A DNA stretch of 9,426 nucleotides, from positions 1 through 9,426 of the forward strand of contig CAJOLO010000140.1 in NCBI GenBank assembly GCA_905235345.1, given 5' to 3'. Positions 1 through 6,793 of this stretch are shown here, piece after piece. The position numbers were made by a program, and so were the translations under genes. The DNA comes from an uncultured Lachnospiraceae bacterium (GTDB lineage Bacteria > Bacillota > Clostridia > Lachnospirales > Lachnospiraceae). Below the pieces are notes generated by a model. The model did no database searches. It had not been told where the DNA came from and was given only the letters and a program-made list of their open reading frames with translations. Each line of letters starts with the position of its first letter. Position 1 is the stretch's first letter.

Positions 1-1887
1 AGGTAAAACATCAGGATTTTCATACACGGAAACCGTATCATCCTCAGAGTCTTCGGAATCTATCTTAACCATATCAGTATCAACATTTACAAAATCGTTT
101 TTTCTCGTATATACATATTTTACACCGAACAGTGCATTGGTAACCGGAGTTGCACCATAATAGAGATACTCGTTGGCACCCGTATAAAATCCCAGATCTC
201 CCATGATATCCACCATCTCCCCACTCACAGTAGATCCGAATATTCCTACACTCCTTAGATTATGCCATGTAGCCTCGTCCACAAGGATGGGCTGTAATAC
301 GTCTGAACGGTAGAAATTATCCTTACCGTCTGCACCCTCATTACGCTCTTTAAGTGCGGCAAATGCCTCTGTCTCACCATAGTAATAATCAGGTTCGGAG
401 CTTCCGTCCTGGTAAAATCCGTAAAGCCCGTTTATCGCCATCTCAAAAATCGCCACAAAGGAGATGATATACATAAATATCTCCCGATTCCTCTTAAATA
501 TACAGTAGAGCACCATCAATACCACATATAAAGAAAGAAGCAATGCCGACAATACATAAGTGCGGTTCTCATAGACAATCTCTGCATTATAATTACAGTA
601 TATGACAAACAGCATGGAAAGAGCATACGCAATCACCACCATGAACCACGTGATTCGTTCCCGTTTCCTATATACCTCATATGCCATGAGAATCAGTACA
701 AATATATACAAAAATGCAAACCTGTTCGGTATTCCATACTGGTTATGAAATCCATGCCAGATATAATTAAGCAGGACGTTGTTGAAGCTCACAATAAGAA
801 GAGCTAACAGCAGCAGATACTTGACCTTCTTCTCCCTTGAAATTCCCGGCATGATAAAGAATATGATTGCGAATATTAACGTTATCATTCCACAATACAG
901 ATTAGTCCCCGCATCCCCGATCTGATTGGTCAGTACCTCCGAGCAGAACAGATGTGACCTTAATGTATCCGCAAAGCTTCCGTAAAACTCCCACCCCGGA
1001 AGCTCAAACTCTGCTGATGCCGTTGTCATAATACCCTTATATGCTGGTAAAAGCACCACAGCCGAAAGCATTGCCGCTATAATCGAAGCTACCGCAAATC
1101 TCACACCCTTGAAAAAGAAATCGGAAAAGCTCTTAAATCTAAAGGTAAAAAACCATAGCACAAGAAACATACATATCATAAAGCTTATATAATAATTGCA
1201 CACAAAGCTGTAAAGCAGTGCCAATACATACATCCGACTATCCTTATGCTGCAACATTTTCTCCATTCCAAGAATTATTATCGGGAAAATGAAGATGCAG
1301 TCAAGCCACATCAGATTCCAATAATACCCAACCACAAAACTTGAAAATGCATATAACAGAGAAAATGCCACAACGCCCATATTCTTCTCCGGCTTCTTCC
1401 CGTAATGCATGAGAAAATACGCAAAAGACATCGCTGCCAAAATTATCTTAACGCTGATTATGATATTGAGTGCCATCGGCAGATGACTCTTGGCACAGAG
1501 CATTATTAACAGATTAAACGGGCTTGAAAGATAATATGACCATAGGGAAATGAAGTTATTCCCCATTCCCACATCAAAAGTATATTGTATATCCGAAAGA
1601 TGTGTAAGCTTCTCCTGATACTCGGAAAAAAACGGAAGGTACTGGTGCACTCCGTCCACCAGCACAAGACATTTCCCGCCAAAGGGACCAACGTCACCGA
1701 TCATCCATGCACCTGTCATCATCGCAAATGCAAATACAAAGGTCAGAATATACACATAATTATTCTTTATGAAACCCTTTTTATTATCCGTACCTATTTC
1801 TTTTCGAAGGCCTTGATCACTTCCTTCTCTGTTCTCAATAACACTGCCTTCATACACTGTATGTTCACTGTCTATATTATTACTCAT
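1..1887 (-). CDS. YfhO-family polytopic membrane protein (3' end outside window)
   Basis: 629 codons are open from ATG 1887 to the left edge, so the C-terminus is missing; YfhO relatives are usually around 850 residues or more. A hydrophilic N-terminus (about residues 1-43) precedes a first membrane helix (44-63) and then an extracytoplasmic loop with D78 and HQYLPF (81-86), like the conserved loop-1 Asp region of GT-C-fold enzymes. Many further hydrophobic segments follow. Family-typical stretches are WNLMWLDCIFIFP, HGFHNQYGIPNRFAF (around residue 380) and, in the extracytoplasmic C-terminal part, YGATPVTNALFGVKYVYTR (around 575-595), followed by YENPDVLP. B. subtilis YfhO is implicated in lipoteichoic acid glycosylation; substrate and role here are unknown. 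ATG 1887 is preferred because GGAAAG lies 7 nt upstream. The alternative ATG at 1902 (five codons longer) follows an in-frame stop almost directly and has no clear ribosome site. It lies 120 bases after hisA on the same strand with no terminator seen between them. Confidence 0.85.
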   Translation of the reverse strand, partial: MSNNIDSEHTVYEGSVIENREGSDQGLRKEIGTDNKKGFIKNNYVYILTFVFAFAMMTGAWMIGDVGPFGGKCLVLVDGVHQYLPFFSEYQEKLTHLSDIQYTFDVGMGNNFISLWSYYLSSPFNLLIMLCAKSHLPMALNIIISVKIILAAMSFAYFLMHYGKKPEKNMGVVAFSLLYAFSSFVVGYYWNLMWLDCIFIFPIIILGMEKMLQHKDSRMYVLALLYSFVCNYYISFMICMFLVLWFFTFRFKSFSDFFFKGVRFAVASIIAAMLSAVVLLPAYKGIMTTASAEFELPGWEFYGSFADTLRSHLFCSEVLTNQIGDAGTNLYCGMITLIFAIIFFIMPGISREKKVKYLLLLALLIVSFNNVLLNYIWHGFHNQYGIPNRFAFLYIFVLILMAYEVYRKRERITWFMVVIAYALSMLFVIYCNYNAEIVYENRTYVLSALLLSLYVVLMVLYCIFKRNREIFMYIISFVAIFEMAINGLYGFYQDGSSEPDYYYGETEAFAALKERNEGADGKDNFYRSDVLQPILVDEATWHNLRSVGIFGSTVSGEMVDIMGDLGFYTGANEYLYYGATPVTNALFGVKYVYTRKNDFVNVDTDMVKIDSEDSEDDTVSVYENPDVLP

Positions 1888-2007
1888 ATAATGTCTTTCC
1901 ATTCTTTATTTATATCTGATTCCCACCTCTGAATCACAATAACCAAGACCTGATATATGTCATCTGATAGTTATCTTACATCTTACGGCAATCTAATTAT
2001 TATCACT

Positions 2008-2793
2008 TCAATCCATCATCGAAAGCACCCTGTTGAAGTTAAGCTTTCCTCCAAAAAGATCAAGTGCACTGCCGATCGTTATATCTATATGCCCGTCACC
2101 AAGCTCTCTTATAACTTCAATATCCTCATAACTTCCCACTCCGCCTGCGTAGGTTATCGGAATATCACCTGCACCGGAAAGCATTGACACCAGTTCCCTT
2201 TCAACACCCGATGCCTTACCTTCCACATCAACCGCATGAATCAAAAACTCATCCGCATATGCAGAAAGCTTGTGGATAAGCTCCTCTGACAAGGGTTCAT
2301 CGGTGAACTTCTGCCAACGGTCGGTCACTATGTAATACTGACCGCTTTTATCACCGGTCTTTCGTCTGCAGGAAAGATCCAACACCAGATGCTTTCTGCC
2401 GACTGCTGCCTTAAGCTTGTCCAGGCGCTCATAATCTATCTTACCGTCACGAAATACATAGGAGGTCACGATCACATGGGAGGCTCCCATGTCAAGAAAC
2501 TGTTCCGCATTATCTGCATTAATCCCTCCGCCTATCTGTAATCCTTTCGGATACTCTGAAAGAGCAAGCTTTGCCTGTTCCACATCCGCCTCGTATTCGC
2601 AAGTCCCCATAGGATTTAACAGAATAATGTGTCCTCCCTTTATCCCACTCTCCTTGTATAAATGTGCATAAAAAGCCGCATCCTGCTCAGACACGAAATT
2701 CTCCGCCGCCTGATTGCCGGCATCCTTAAGAGAACCACCTACTATCTGTTTTACTTTTCCGTTGTGTATATCAATACATGGTCGAAACTGCAT
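2008..2793 (-). CDS. hisA: Phosphoribosylformimino-5-aminoimidazole carboxamide ribotide isomerase, eukaryotic (HIS6) type
   Basis: 261 residues. HisA is a cytoplasmic (beta/alpha)8-barrel enzyme that isomerises ProFAR to PRFAR, the fourth step of histidine synthesis. The sequence follows the eukaryotic HIS6 branch more than the usual bacterial HisA. Seen: CIDIHNGKVKQIVGG at residues 6-20 with D8 as probable catalytic base, QIGGGI (86-91), VLDLSCRRK (137-145) with D139 as the probable second catalytic Asp, EFLIHAVDVEG (182-192), YAGGVGS (215-221) and IGSALDLFGG (240-249), the glycine loops being phosphate-binding sites. Length matches yeast HIS6 as I remember it. ATG 2793 has AAGGAG five bases upstream, a strong ribosome site. 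No other his gene is visible in the window, so it stands apart from any his operon here. A possible own promoter lies at 2829-2857. Confidence 0.93.
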   Translation of the reverse strand: MQFRPCIDIHNGKVKQIVGGSLKDAGNQAAENFVSEQDAAFYAHLYKESGIKGGHIILLNPMGTCEYEADVEQAKLALSEYPKGLQIGGGINADNAEQFLDMGASHVIVTSYVFRDGKIDYERLDKLKAAVGRKHLVLDLSCRRKTGDKSGQYYIVTDRWQKFTDEPLSEELIHKLSAYADEFLIHAVDVEGKASGVERELVSMLSGAGDIPITYAGGVGSYEDIEVIRELGDGHIDITIGSALDLFGGKLNFNRVLSMMD

Positions 2794-2828
2794 AATAACT
2801 CCTTATTTTATAATGCTGATACTTGTTT

Positions 2829-2857
2829 ATGATAACACTTTTCTCATATAAATACAA
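2829..2857 (-). promoter_or_regulatory. Possible sigma-A promoter for hisA
   Basis: On the minus strand, TTGTAT (2857-2852) and TATCAT (2834-2829) are 17 bases apart. The -10 matches consensus at 5 of 6 positions, the -35 only at TTG. Predicted transcription would begin near 2822, about 29 bases before the ATG, which leaves room for the AAGGAG site. The wider gap 2794-2928 is AT-rich and shows no clear terminator or riboswitch. Confidence 0.3.
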
Positions 2858-2928
2858 TCAATTACGTTTTTAAAACACTTCCCGTATATCCAACAGTTAC
2901 TGCTCACAGTCGATCTCACTATTACAGT

Positions 2929-3099
2929 TTATTGTGAATAGAAGCCTTTCCGATTCCTGATGCACTTCTTATGTACACATGGATTATCCCTGTTAAGCTC
3001 TCGCTCAACAACACACATCCTTCGTTCCAGTTTCATAATAAACGGATAACGGTGTTCGATATCATATTTAATTCCCGCCGCCTTACAGCATAATCCCAT
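2929..3099 (-). CDS. Small basic Cys-containing protein of unknown function
   Basis: I do not recognise this family. The frame lies in the roughly 400-base gap between trmB and hisA, on their strand. The preferred start is ATG 3099, because AAAGGAG sits 8 bases upstream; this gives 56 residues. The frame stays open upstream, with ATG 3138 and TTG 3156 as weaker alternatives (69 and 75 residues) that lack a good ribosome site. The product is basic and rich in Arg and Lys, with cysteines at 4, 5, 29, 41 and 46; the last pair forms CVHKKC. There is no signal peptide or membrane segment. It could be a small metal-binding or nucleic-acid-binding protein, a remnant of a larger gene, or a chance ORF. 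The strong Shine-Dalgarno and same-strand placement favour a real gene, moderately. Confidence 0.45.
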   Translation of the reverse strand: MGLCCKAAGIKYDIEHRYPFIMKLERRMCVVERELNRDNPCVHKKCIRNRKGFYSQ

Positions 3100-3189
3100 A
3101 ACGACTGCTCCTTTGTCATGTCGTGTTCTTATTACCATTATATTCTGCAATACCAAACCTGTTACCCAATATCAATCCCCGTTATTCTC

Positions 3190-3831
3190 TTATTGTTGCA
3201 TAATCTCCATCCGGCATATCGGATTACCCTTTGCCACAAACTTTGTCTCGTATTCCGTCATTATATTACCTTCAACATAAGGTGAATTGTGCAGATCAAA
3301 GGTATGATTAAGCAATTTCCAGTTCTTTGCCTGTTCCACCTGTTCTAAAGAGAAATCAAACAGGTCACGGTTATCTGTCTTGAATATGACATGTCCTTCC
3401 TTTTTCAGTATCTTCTCATACCGCTCAAGAAACTGTACTGATGTAAGCCTTCTCTTCGCATGTCTGTCCTTTGGCCACGGGTCCGAAAAATTAAGATAAA
3501 TTCCCGCCACCTCACTCTCGGCAAACACATCTGCGATATATTCAGCTTCCATTCTGATAAAGTATATATTGGGAAGCTGCTCCTCCTCCTGTTTTTCCAG
3601 TGCCCTCACCAGCACGGAAGAATATTTCTCGACTCCCACATAATTCTTATCGGGATTGGTTCTTGCAAGCTCCATAATAAACTGTCCCTTACCCATACCA
3701 ATCTCTATATATATCGGATTATCGTTCCCGAATATCTCCTTCCATCTTCCTCTGCATTCAGTTTCATTTTTTATGGTAAATGGGCTATCTGCTATCACAT
3801 CCCTTGAACCCGGTACATTCCTTAACCTCAT
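3190..3831 (-). CDS. trmB: tRNA (guanine-N7-)-methyltransferase
   Basis: 213 residues, normal for bacterial TrmB. It is a cytoplasmic Rossmann-fold enzyme that transfers a methyl group from S-adenosylmethionine to N7 of G46 in the tRNA variable loop. Seen: SAM-binding EIGMGKG (residues 43-49), the acidic end of the next strand in YVGVEKY (64-70), the hallmark NFSDPWPKDRHAKRRL (114-129) of the catalytic and tRNA-contact region, FKTDNRDLF (150-158), and the C-terminal TEYETKF (192-198). ATG 3831 is preceded by GAGGAAG three to four bases upstream. The gene follows the large secreted-protein gene after 56 bases without an evident terminator, and precedes the small ORF and hisA. Confidence 0.96.
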   Translation of the reverse strand: MRLRNVPGSRDVIADSPFTIKNETECRGRWKEIFGNDNPIYIEIGMGKGQFIMELARTNPDKNYVGVEKYSSVLVRALEKQEEEQLPNIYFIRMEAEYIADVFAESEVAGIYLNFSDPWPKDRHAKRRLTSVQFLERYEKILKKEGHVIFKTDNRDLFDFSLEQVEQAKNWKLLNHTFDLHNSPYVEGNIMTEYETKFVAKGNPICRMEIMQQ

Positions 3832-3850
3832 ATCTTCCTCATTCCTTTAT

Positions 3851-3879
3851 TTTATATTGAGTCTATATTTGAATCTAAA
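3851..3879 (-). promoter_or_regulatory. Possible promoter for trmB
   Basis: On the minus strand, TTTAGA (3879-3874) is followed after 17 bases by TATAAA (3856-3851). Transcription would start about 12 bases before the trmB ATG, just leaving room for GAGGAAG. The -35 is a partial match and the region is AT-rich, so this may be coincidence; read-through from the upstream gene is also possible. Confidence 0.25.
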
Positions 3880-3887
3880 ACACATAT

Positions 3888-6602
3888 TTATTTCTTTTTT
3901 ATCTTCACTGTTTTGGGCAAGCCTGCACTCTTTAACCATTTCCTGTAACTCTTATACTGCTTCTTGGGAACTGATATAGTTGCTTTCTTATTGATATTCT
4001 TGAACGCATTTTTTCCAAACGATTTCCTGGTCAGCTTAGAAGACTTAATGGATATCGTTTTTAAGTTCTTGCATCCGTTAAATGCATCCTTTCCAATCCT
4101 GGATATATTCTTGCCGATCGTAACCTTTTTTATTTTTGGATTTTGTTTAAATGCATTATTGTCAACCGCCGTGACCTTATAGGTAGTTCCATTTATAACA
4201 ATATTATCAGGAATAACCACTGTTTTCTCGTTCGTAGTAGAGCCAGTGTATATAAGAGTAATCGTACTCCCACTTACATCTGCCTCATATTGCGCTCCCG
4301 TTGATACATCAAGAACAGTACTTCCATCTGTAATATCCGACTTGCCGGTATTTTCCGAATCATTGGTCTTCACTGTATTAACCGTGCTGCCTGTATCCTT
4401 GCCTTCGGATGACGTGCCTCCCGTAATCTTACCACCATCATTATATTCTTTTGTAGTTGTATCCTTCTCTGTGGTCTCATCGCCTTTCTTTTCTACTTCT
4501 GTTGTTATTTCTTTTTCTGCGGCCTCGTCTTCTTTCTTTTCTTCTTCCGTTATTTTATCTTTTTCTACGGCCTCGTCTTCTTTCTTTTCTTCTTCCGTTA
4601 TTTTATCTTTTTCTGCGACCTCGTCTTCTTTCTTTTCTTCCTCCGTTATTTTATCTTTTTCTGCGGCCTCGTCTTTCTTTTCTTCTTCCGTTATTTTATC
4701 TTTTTCTGCGGCCTCGTCTTTCTTTTCTTCTTCCGTTATTTTATCTTTTTCTGCGACCTCTTCACTTTCTTCTGAAGTTGTATCATCCTTTTCCGAATTG
4801 TATTTTTTAGGTGAAACAACCACTTTTACTTTCACACTCTTATCATTTTCATTATTCCAGATAAGAGGAGCATGAGTGTCGTCCACTGTTCCTGTAACAG
4901 CAAACTCTCCACCTTCCTCTTTATTAAGAATATCAGCATTTATTGTTTCCCAATCATCCTGCCATGCTATCGGCAATACCTCTTCCTCTTTGTCAATCCA
5001 AATAATCCTGACTAATTCAGGCAGCTTAGCTGTCACACCATACTCTGTCTCAATGTCACCCGGTTCAATAACCTCATACCCAGCCTGTTCCTGTGTTATA
5101 GCTATACCAACCTCAAATAATTGAGAATCCTCATCCGACACATCACTGCCGCTAACATGTCCTTTCACGATAAAAGTATGTTTTCTGTGCTGCTTATAGT
5201 CACTCTCCCTCACCGAATCCCATTCAATCTCTTCGGTCGTCTTCTTTGTTGCATTCTGATATCCCTTCCATGTCACGTTAACCTCAGTTGGTAATTCAGG
5301 CTTTTGTCCATATGGGACATTCATGAAATATTGTCCGGAAACATCTGCCGTAACATCCGGATTCCCGTCAAAGTCAGAGCGTACATATTCTGCCGGCTCC
5401 ATGACAATATCCTGATATATTGTTAATCCTGACACTTTGCCTTCCACACGATAGTCTTCTCCCTTATACGCACTATAATCATTCTTATCCTCATTCCAGC
5501 TTATAAGCTCCTGCGTAGTTACCCCATCACTCCATTTCACGGTTGCTCTGTCGGGAAGTACAGGTTTCTGAAATGCCTCTACTGTCAAAACTGATAAATT
5601 CTCTGCCTCTTGAGGTTCTGCCACCGTCACCGTAATATTCGCACTTTTAGTTCCCACCTGTGCTGTAATAATTGCGGTTCCTTTCGCCTTAGCTGTGATC
5701 ACTCCTTTATTAGAAACCTCCGCAACATCCGTGTTTGAAGATGTCCATCTAACTCCGTCTATTACCCGTGTATTGCTTGTGGCATTAACTCTTGAACCTG
5801 AACTGTAGGAAATCTTTGCATTTAATACAGTATCTCTCTTATCATTAACTGCAAGTCGAATATCTCCACTCATATTGAGCTGTTCTATATTAGACGCAGT
5901 GACCTCTATTATCTGTTCATACTCACCCTGATTAACTACGTCCGTATCTGCCAATGGTGAACTTTTAGAAATCTCTCCGGCTACACATACCCAGCCCGAA
6001 GTATCATTTTTTATGTCAAAACAGCCTATTCCTATATAGTTCACATCGGACCTTATCATACTTGTATAATGTCCTGTTACAGCACCGCTGACATTATTAA
6101 CATAATTATCTTTCTCCGCATACCATTGTTGTATACCCCTTATAATTGCCTGTGATGATTTATTCCCATTCCATGCAAGAACTTCAAATCCATAATAATT
6201 TAAAAGTGAAGAATAGCATGTAAAGCACTGCTTCCCGTTAGGTCTTGTATGATCCAAATACATTATTCCCTCGGCAGCCCTCATCTGAGCAATGCCTTCA
6301 AGAGATGTACTCCACTCAAGCGGTTTGTAATCCTCCTCAGTAAATGCCCTTCCGGTGCCCGGATCTATTACTCCTTCTTTACAGGCCTCTTTCCTGTATC
6401 CGTTGATCAGAGCTAATATCTCATCTACTTCCTTTGCATAAAATGTTCCTTCAACACCCACAAGAACTGTATCGTCAGATGCAGACGTAACATCTGCCTT
6501 CCTTATTGTGGCTGCCAGGGTACCGCTTCCTGCACTGACAGTCAACACTGCTAATATAAATACTGTTTTTACTAAATTAAGCACAATTTTCTGTTTCATC
6601 AT
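3888..6602 (-). CDS. Large secreted CAP / Ig-like / Glu-Lys-repeat / BspA-LRR surface protein
   Basis: 904 residues from the preferred ATG 6602. Domains in order: signal peptide (about 1-31, MMKQK start, hydrophobic core, GTLAA end); a CAP (SCP/PR1-like) domain (about 55-215) with H118 in DHTRPNGKQCF and GHYTSM near 177; a BIG2-type Ig-like domain (SSNTDVAEVSNKGVITA, about 288-304); three Big_4-like units (about 338-403, 423-498, 508-596), each with a 'W.D/K...WD/E...V.G.V' pattern; tandem Glu/Lys repeats (about 614-718); a Ser/Thr/Gly linker (724-763); and a BspA-type LRR_5 domain (about 768-888) ending in a basic tail. There is no LPXTG sortase signal. It is presumably an exported adhesin or wall-associated protein; CAP domains in bacteria have no single known function. 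An in-frame ATG at 6653 would add 17 residues, but it has no ribosome site and lies at or before the predicted transcript start. Confidence 0.88.
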   Translation of the reverse strand: MMKQKIVLNLVKTVFILAVLTVSAGSGTLAATIRKADVTSASDDTVLVGVEGTFYAKEVDEILALINGYRKEACKEGVIDPGTGRAFTEEDYKPLEWSTSLEGIAQMRAAEGIMYLDHTRPNGKQCFTCYSSLLNYYGFEVLAWNGNKSSQAIIRGIQQWYAEKDNYVNNVSGAVTGHYTSMIRSDVNYIGIGCFDIKNDTSGWVCVAGEISKSSPLADTDVVNQGEYEQIIEVTASNIEQLNMSGDIRLAVNDKRDTVLNAKISYSSGSRVNATSNTRVIDGVRWTSSNTDVAEVSNKGVITAKAKGTAIITAQVGTKSANITVTVAEPQEAENLSVLTVEAFQKPVLPDRATVKWSDGVTTQELISWNEDKNDYSAYKGEDYRVEGKVSGLTIYQDIVMEPAEYVRSDFDGNPDVTADVSGQYFMNVPYGQKPELPTEVNVTWKGYQNATKKTTEEIEWDSVRESDYKQHRKHTFIVKGHVSGSDVSDEDSQLFEVGIAITQEQAGYEVIEPGDIETEYGVTAKLPELVRIIWIDKEEEVLPIAWQDDWETINADILNKEEGGEFAVTGTVDDTHAPLIWNNENDKSVKVKVVVSPKKYNSEKDDTTSEESEEVAEKDKITEEEKKDEAAEKDKITEEEKKDEAAEKDKITEEEKKEDEVAEKDKITEEEKKEDEAVEKDKITEEEKKEDEAAEKEITTEVEKKGDETTEKDTTTKEYNDGGKITGGTSSEGKDTGSTVNTVKTNDSENTGKSDITDGSTVLDVSTGAQYEADVSGSTITLIYTGSTTNEKTVVIPDNIVINGTTYKVTAVDNNAFKQNPKIKKVTIGKNISRIGKDAFNGCKNLKTISIKSSKLTRKSFGKNAFKNINKKATISVPKKQYKSYRKWLKSAGLPKTVKIKKK
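4480..4761 (-). repeat. In-frame coding minisatellite, 48/45-bp units
   Basis: Five near-identical units lie at 4528-4575, 4576-4623, 4624-4671 (48 bp each) and 4672-4716, 4717-4761 (45 bp each). A diverged sixth unit is at 4480-4527 and an even weaker one at about 4432-4479. They encode AEKDKITEEEKKEDEA-type 16-mers or 15-mers lacking one Glu. All lengths are multiples of three, so copy-number change keeps the frame. The coding strand is almost pure purine. The encoded segment is probably an extended or helical charged spacer between the Ig-like and LRR parts. Confidence 0.9.
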
Positions 6603-6611
6603 AGATATAAA

Positions 6612-6621
6612 CCACCCCTTT
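6612..6621 (-). promoter_or_regulatory. Ribosome binding site fixing the start of the CAP/LRR protein
   Basis: The minus strand reads AAAGGGGTGG, then 9 bases, then ATGATG (6602-6597). Nothing comparable precedes the longer in-frame ATG at 6653. The shorter protein also begins with a compact basic n-region and a clean signal peptide. Confidence 0.75.
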
Positions 6622-6656
6622 AATTCCGACTTTTCCTTTAGTCTTTTAATCATATT

Positions 6657-6685
6657 ATTTTACTATTCATTGATGACTTTGGCAA
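6657..6685 (-). promoter_or_regulatory. Sigma-A-like promoter of the CAP/LRR protein gene
   Basis: On the minus strand, TTGCCA (6685-6680), a 17-base spacer and TAAAAT (6662-6657) match the housekeeping consensus well. Transcription would begin near 6650, about 48 bases before ATG 6602. Its -35 lies 23 bases from the -35 of the divergent MCP promoter. Confidence 0.65.
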
Positions 6686-6708
6686 GTTCAAAATAATGCA
6701 TTTTTCGA

Positions 6709-6737
6709 TTGACTTTATTGGCAAAAACATCTAAAAT
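6709..6737 (+). promoter_or_regulatory. Sigma-A-like promoter of the MCP gene
   Basis: TTGACT (6709-6714), a 17-base spacer and TAAAAT (6732-6737): 5 of 6 matches in each box. Predicted start near 6744 gives a leader of about 50 bases ending in the ribosome site AGGAGGAGGGG (6777-6787), 6 bases before ATG 6794. I see no SigD/FliA-type motif, although chemotaxis genes often use one. Confidence 0.7.
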
Positions 6738-6793
6738 TATATGTATCAGCACTGTGTTTCCGGCAAAATCACCAAAAGGAGGAGGGGTTATTT

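Noticed and set aside
1585..1932. Plus-strand frame of 115 codons over the start of the YfhO gene
   Set aside because: It is antisense to a clearly coding membrane-protein frame, has no ribosome site and resembles no family.
2794..2928. A T-box or other riboswitch in front of hisA
   Set aside because: The leader from the likely promoter is only about 30 bases, and no T-box sequence, terminator or antiterminator pair is visible.
4480..4761. Regularly spaced repeats suggestive of a CRISPR array
   Set aside because: The units abut without unique spacers, are coding, and lie wholly inside a larger gene.
4246..4875. A 209-codon Ser/Phe-rich plus-strand frame, and another at 4457-4810
   Set aside because: Both are antisense shadows of the Glu/Lys repeat region, whose purine-rich coding strand has few stops in other frames. 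They have low-complexity composition and no coherent domain.
6700..6793. SigD/FliA-type flagellar promoter for the MCP gene
   Set aside because: No TAAA-spacer-CCGATA-like pair is found; the sigma-A-like boxes explain the start better.
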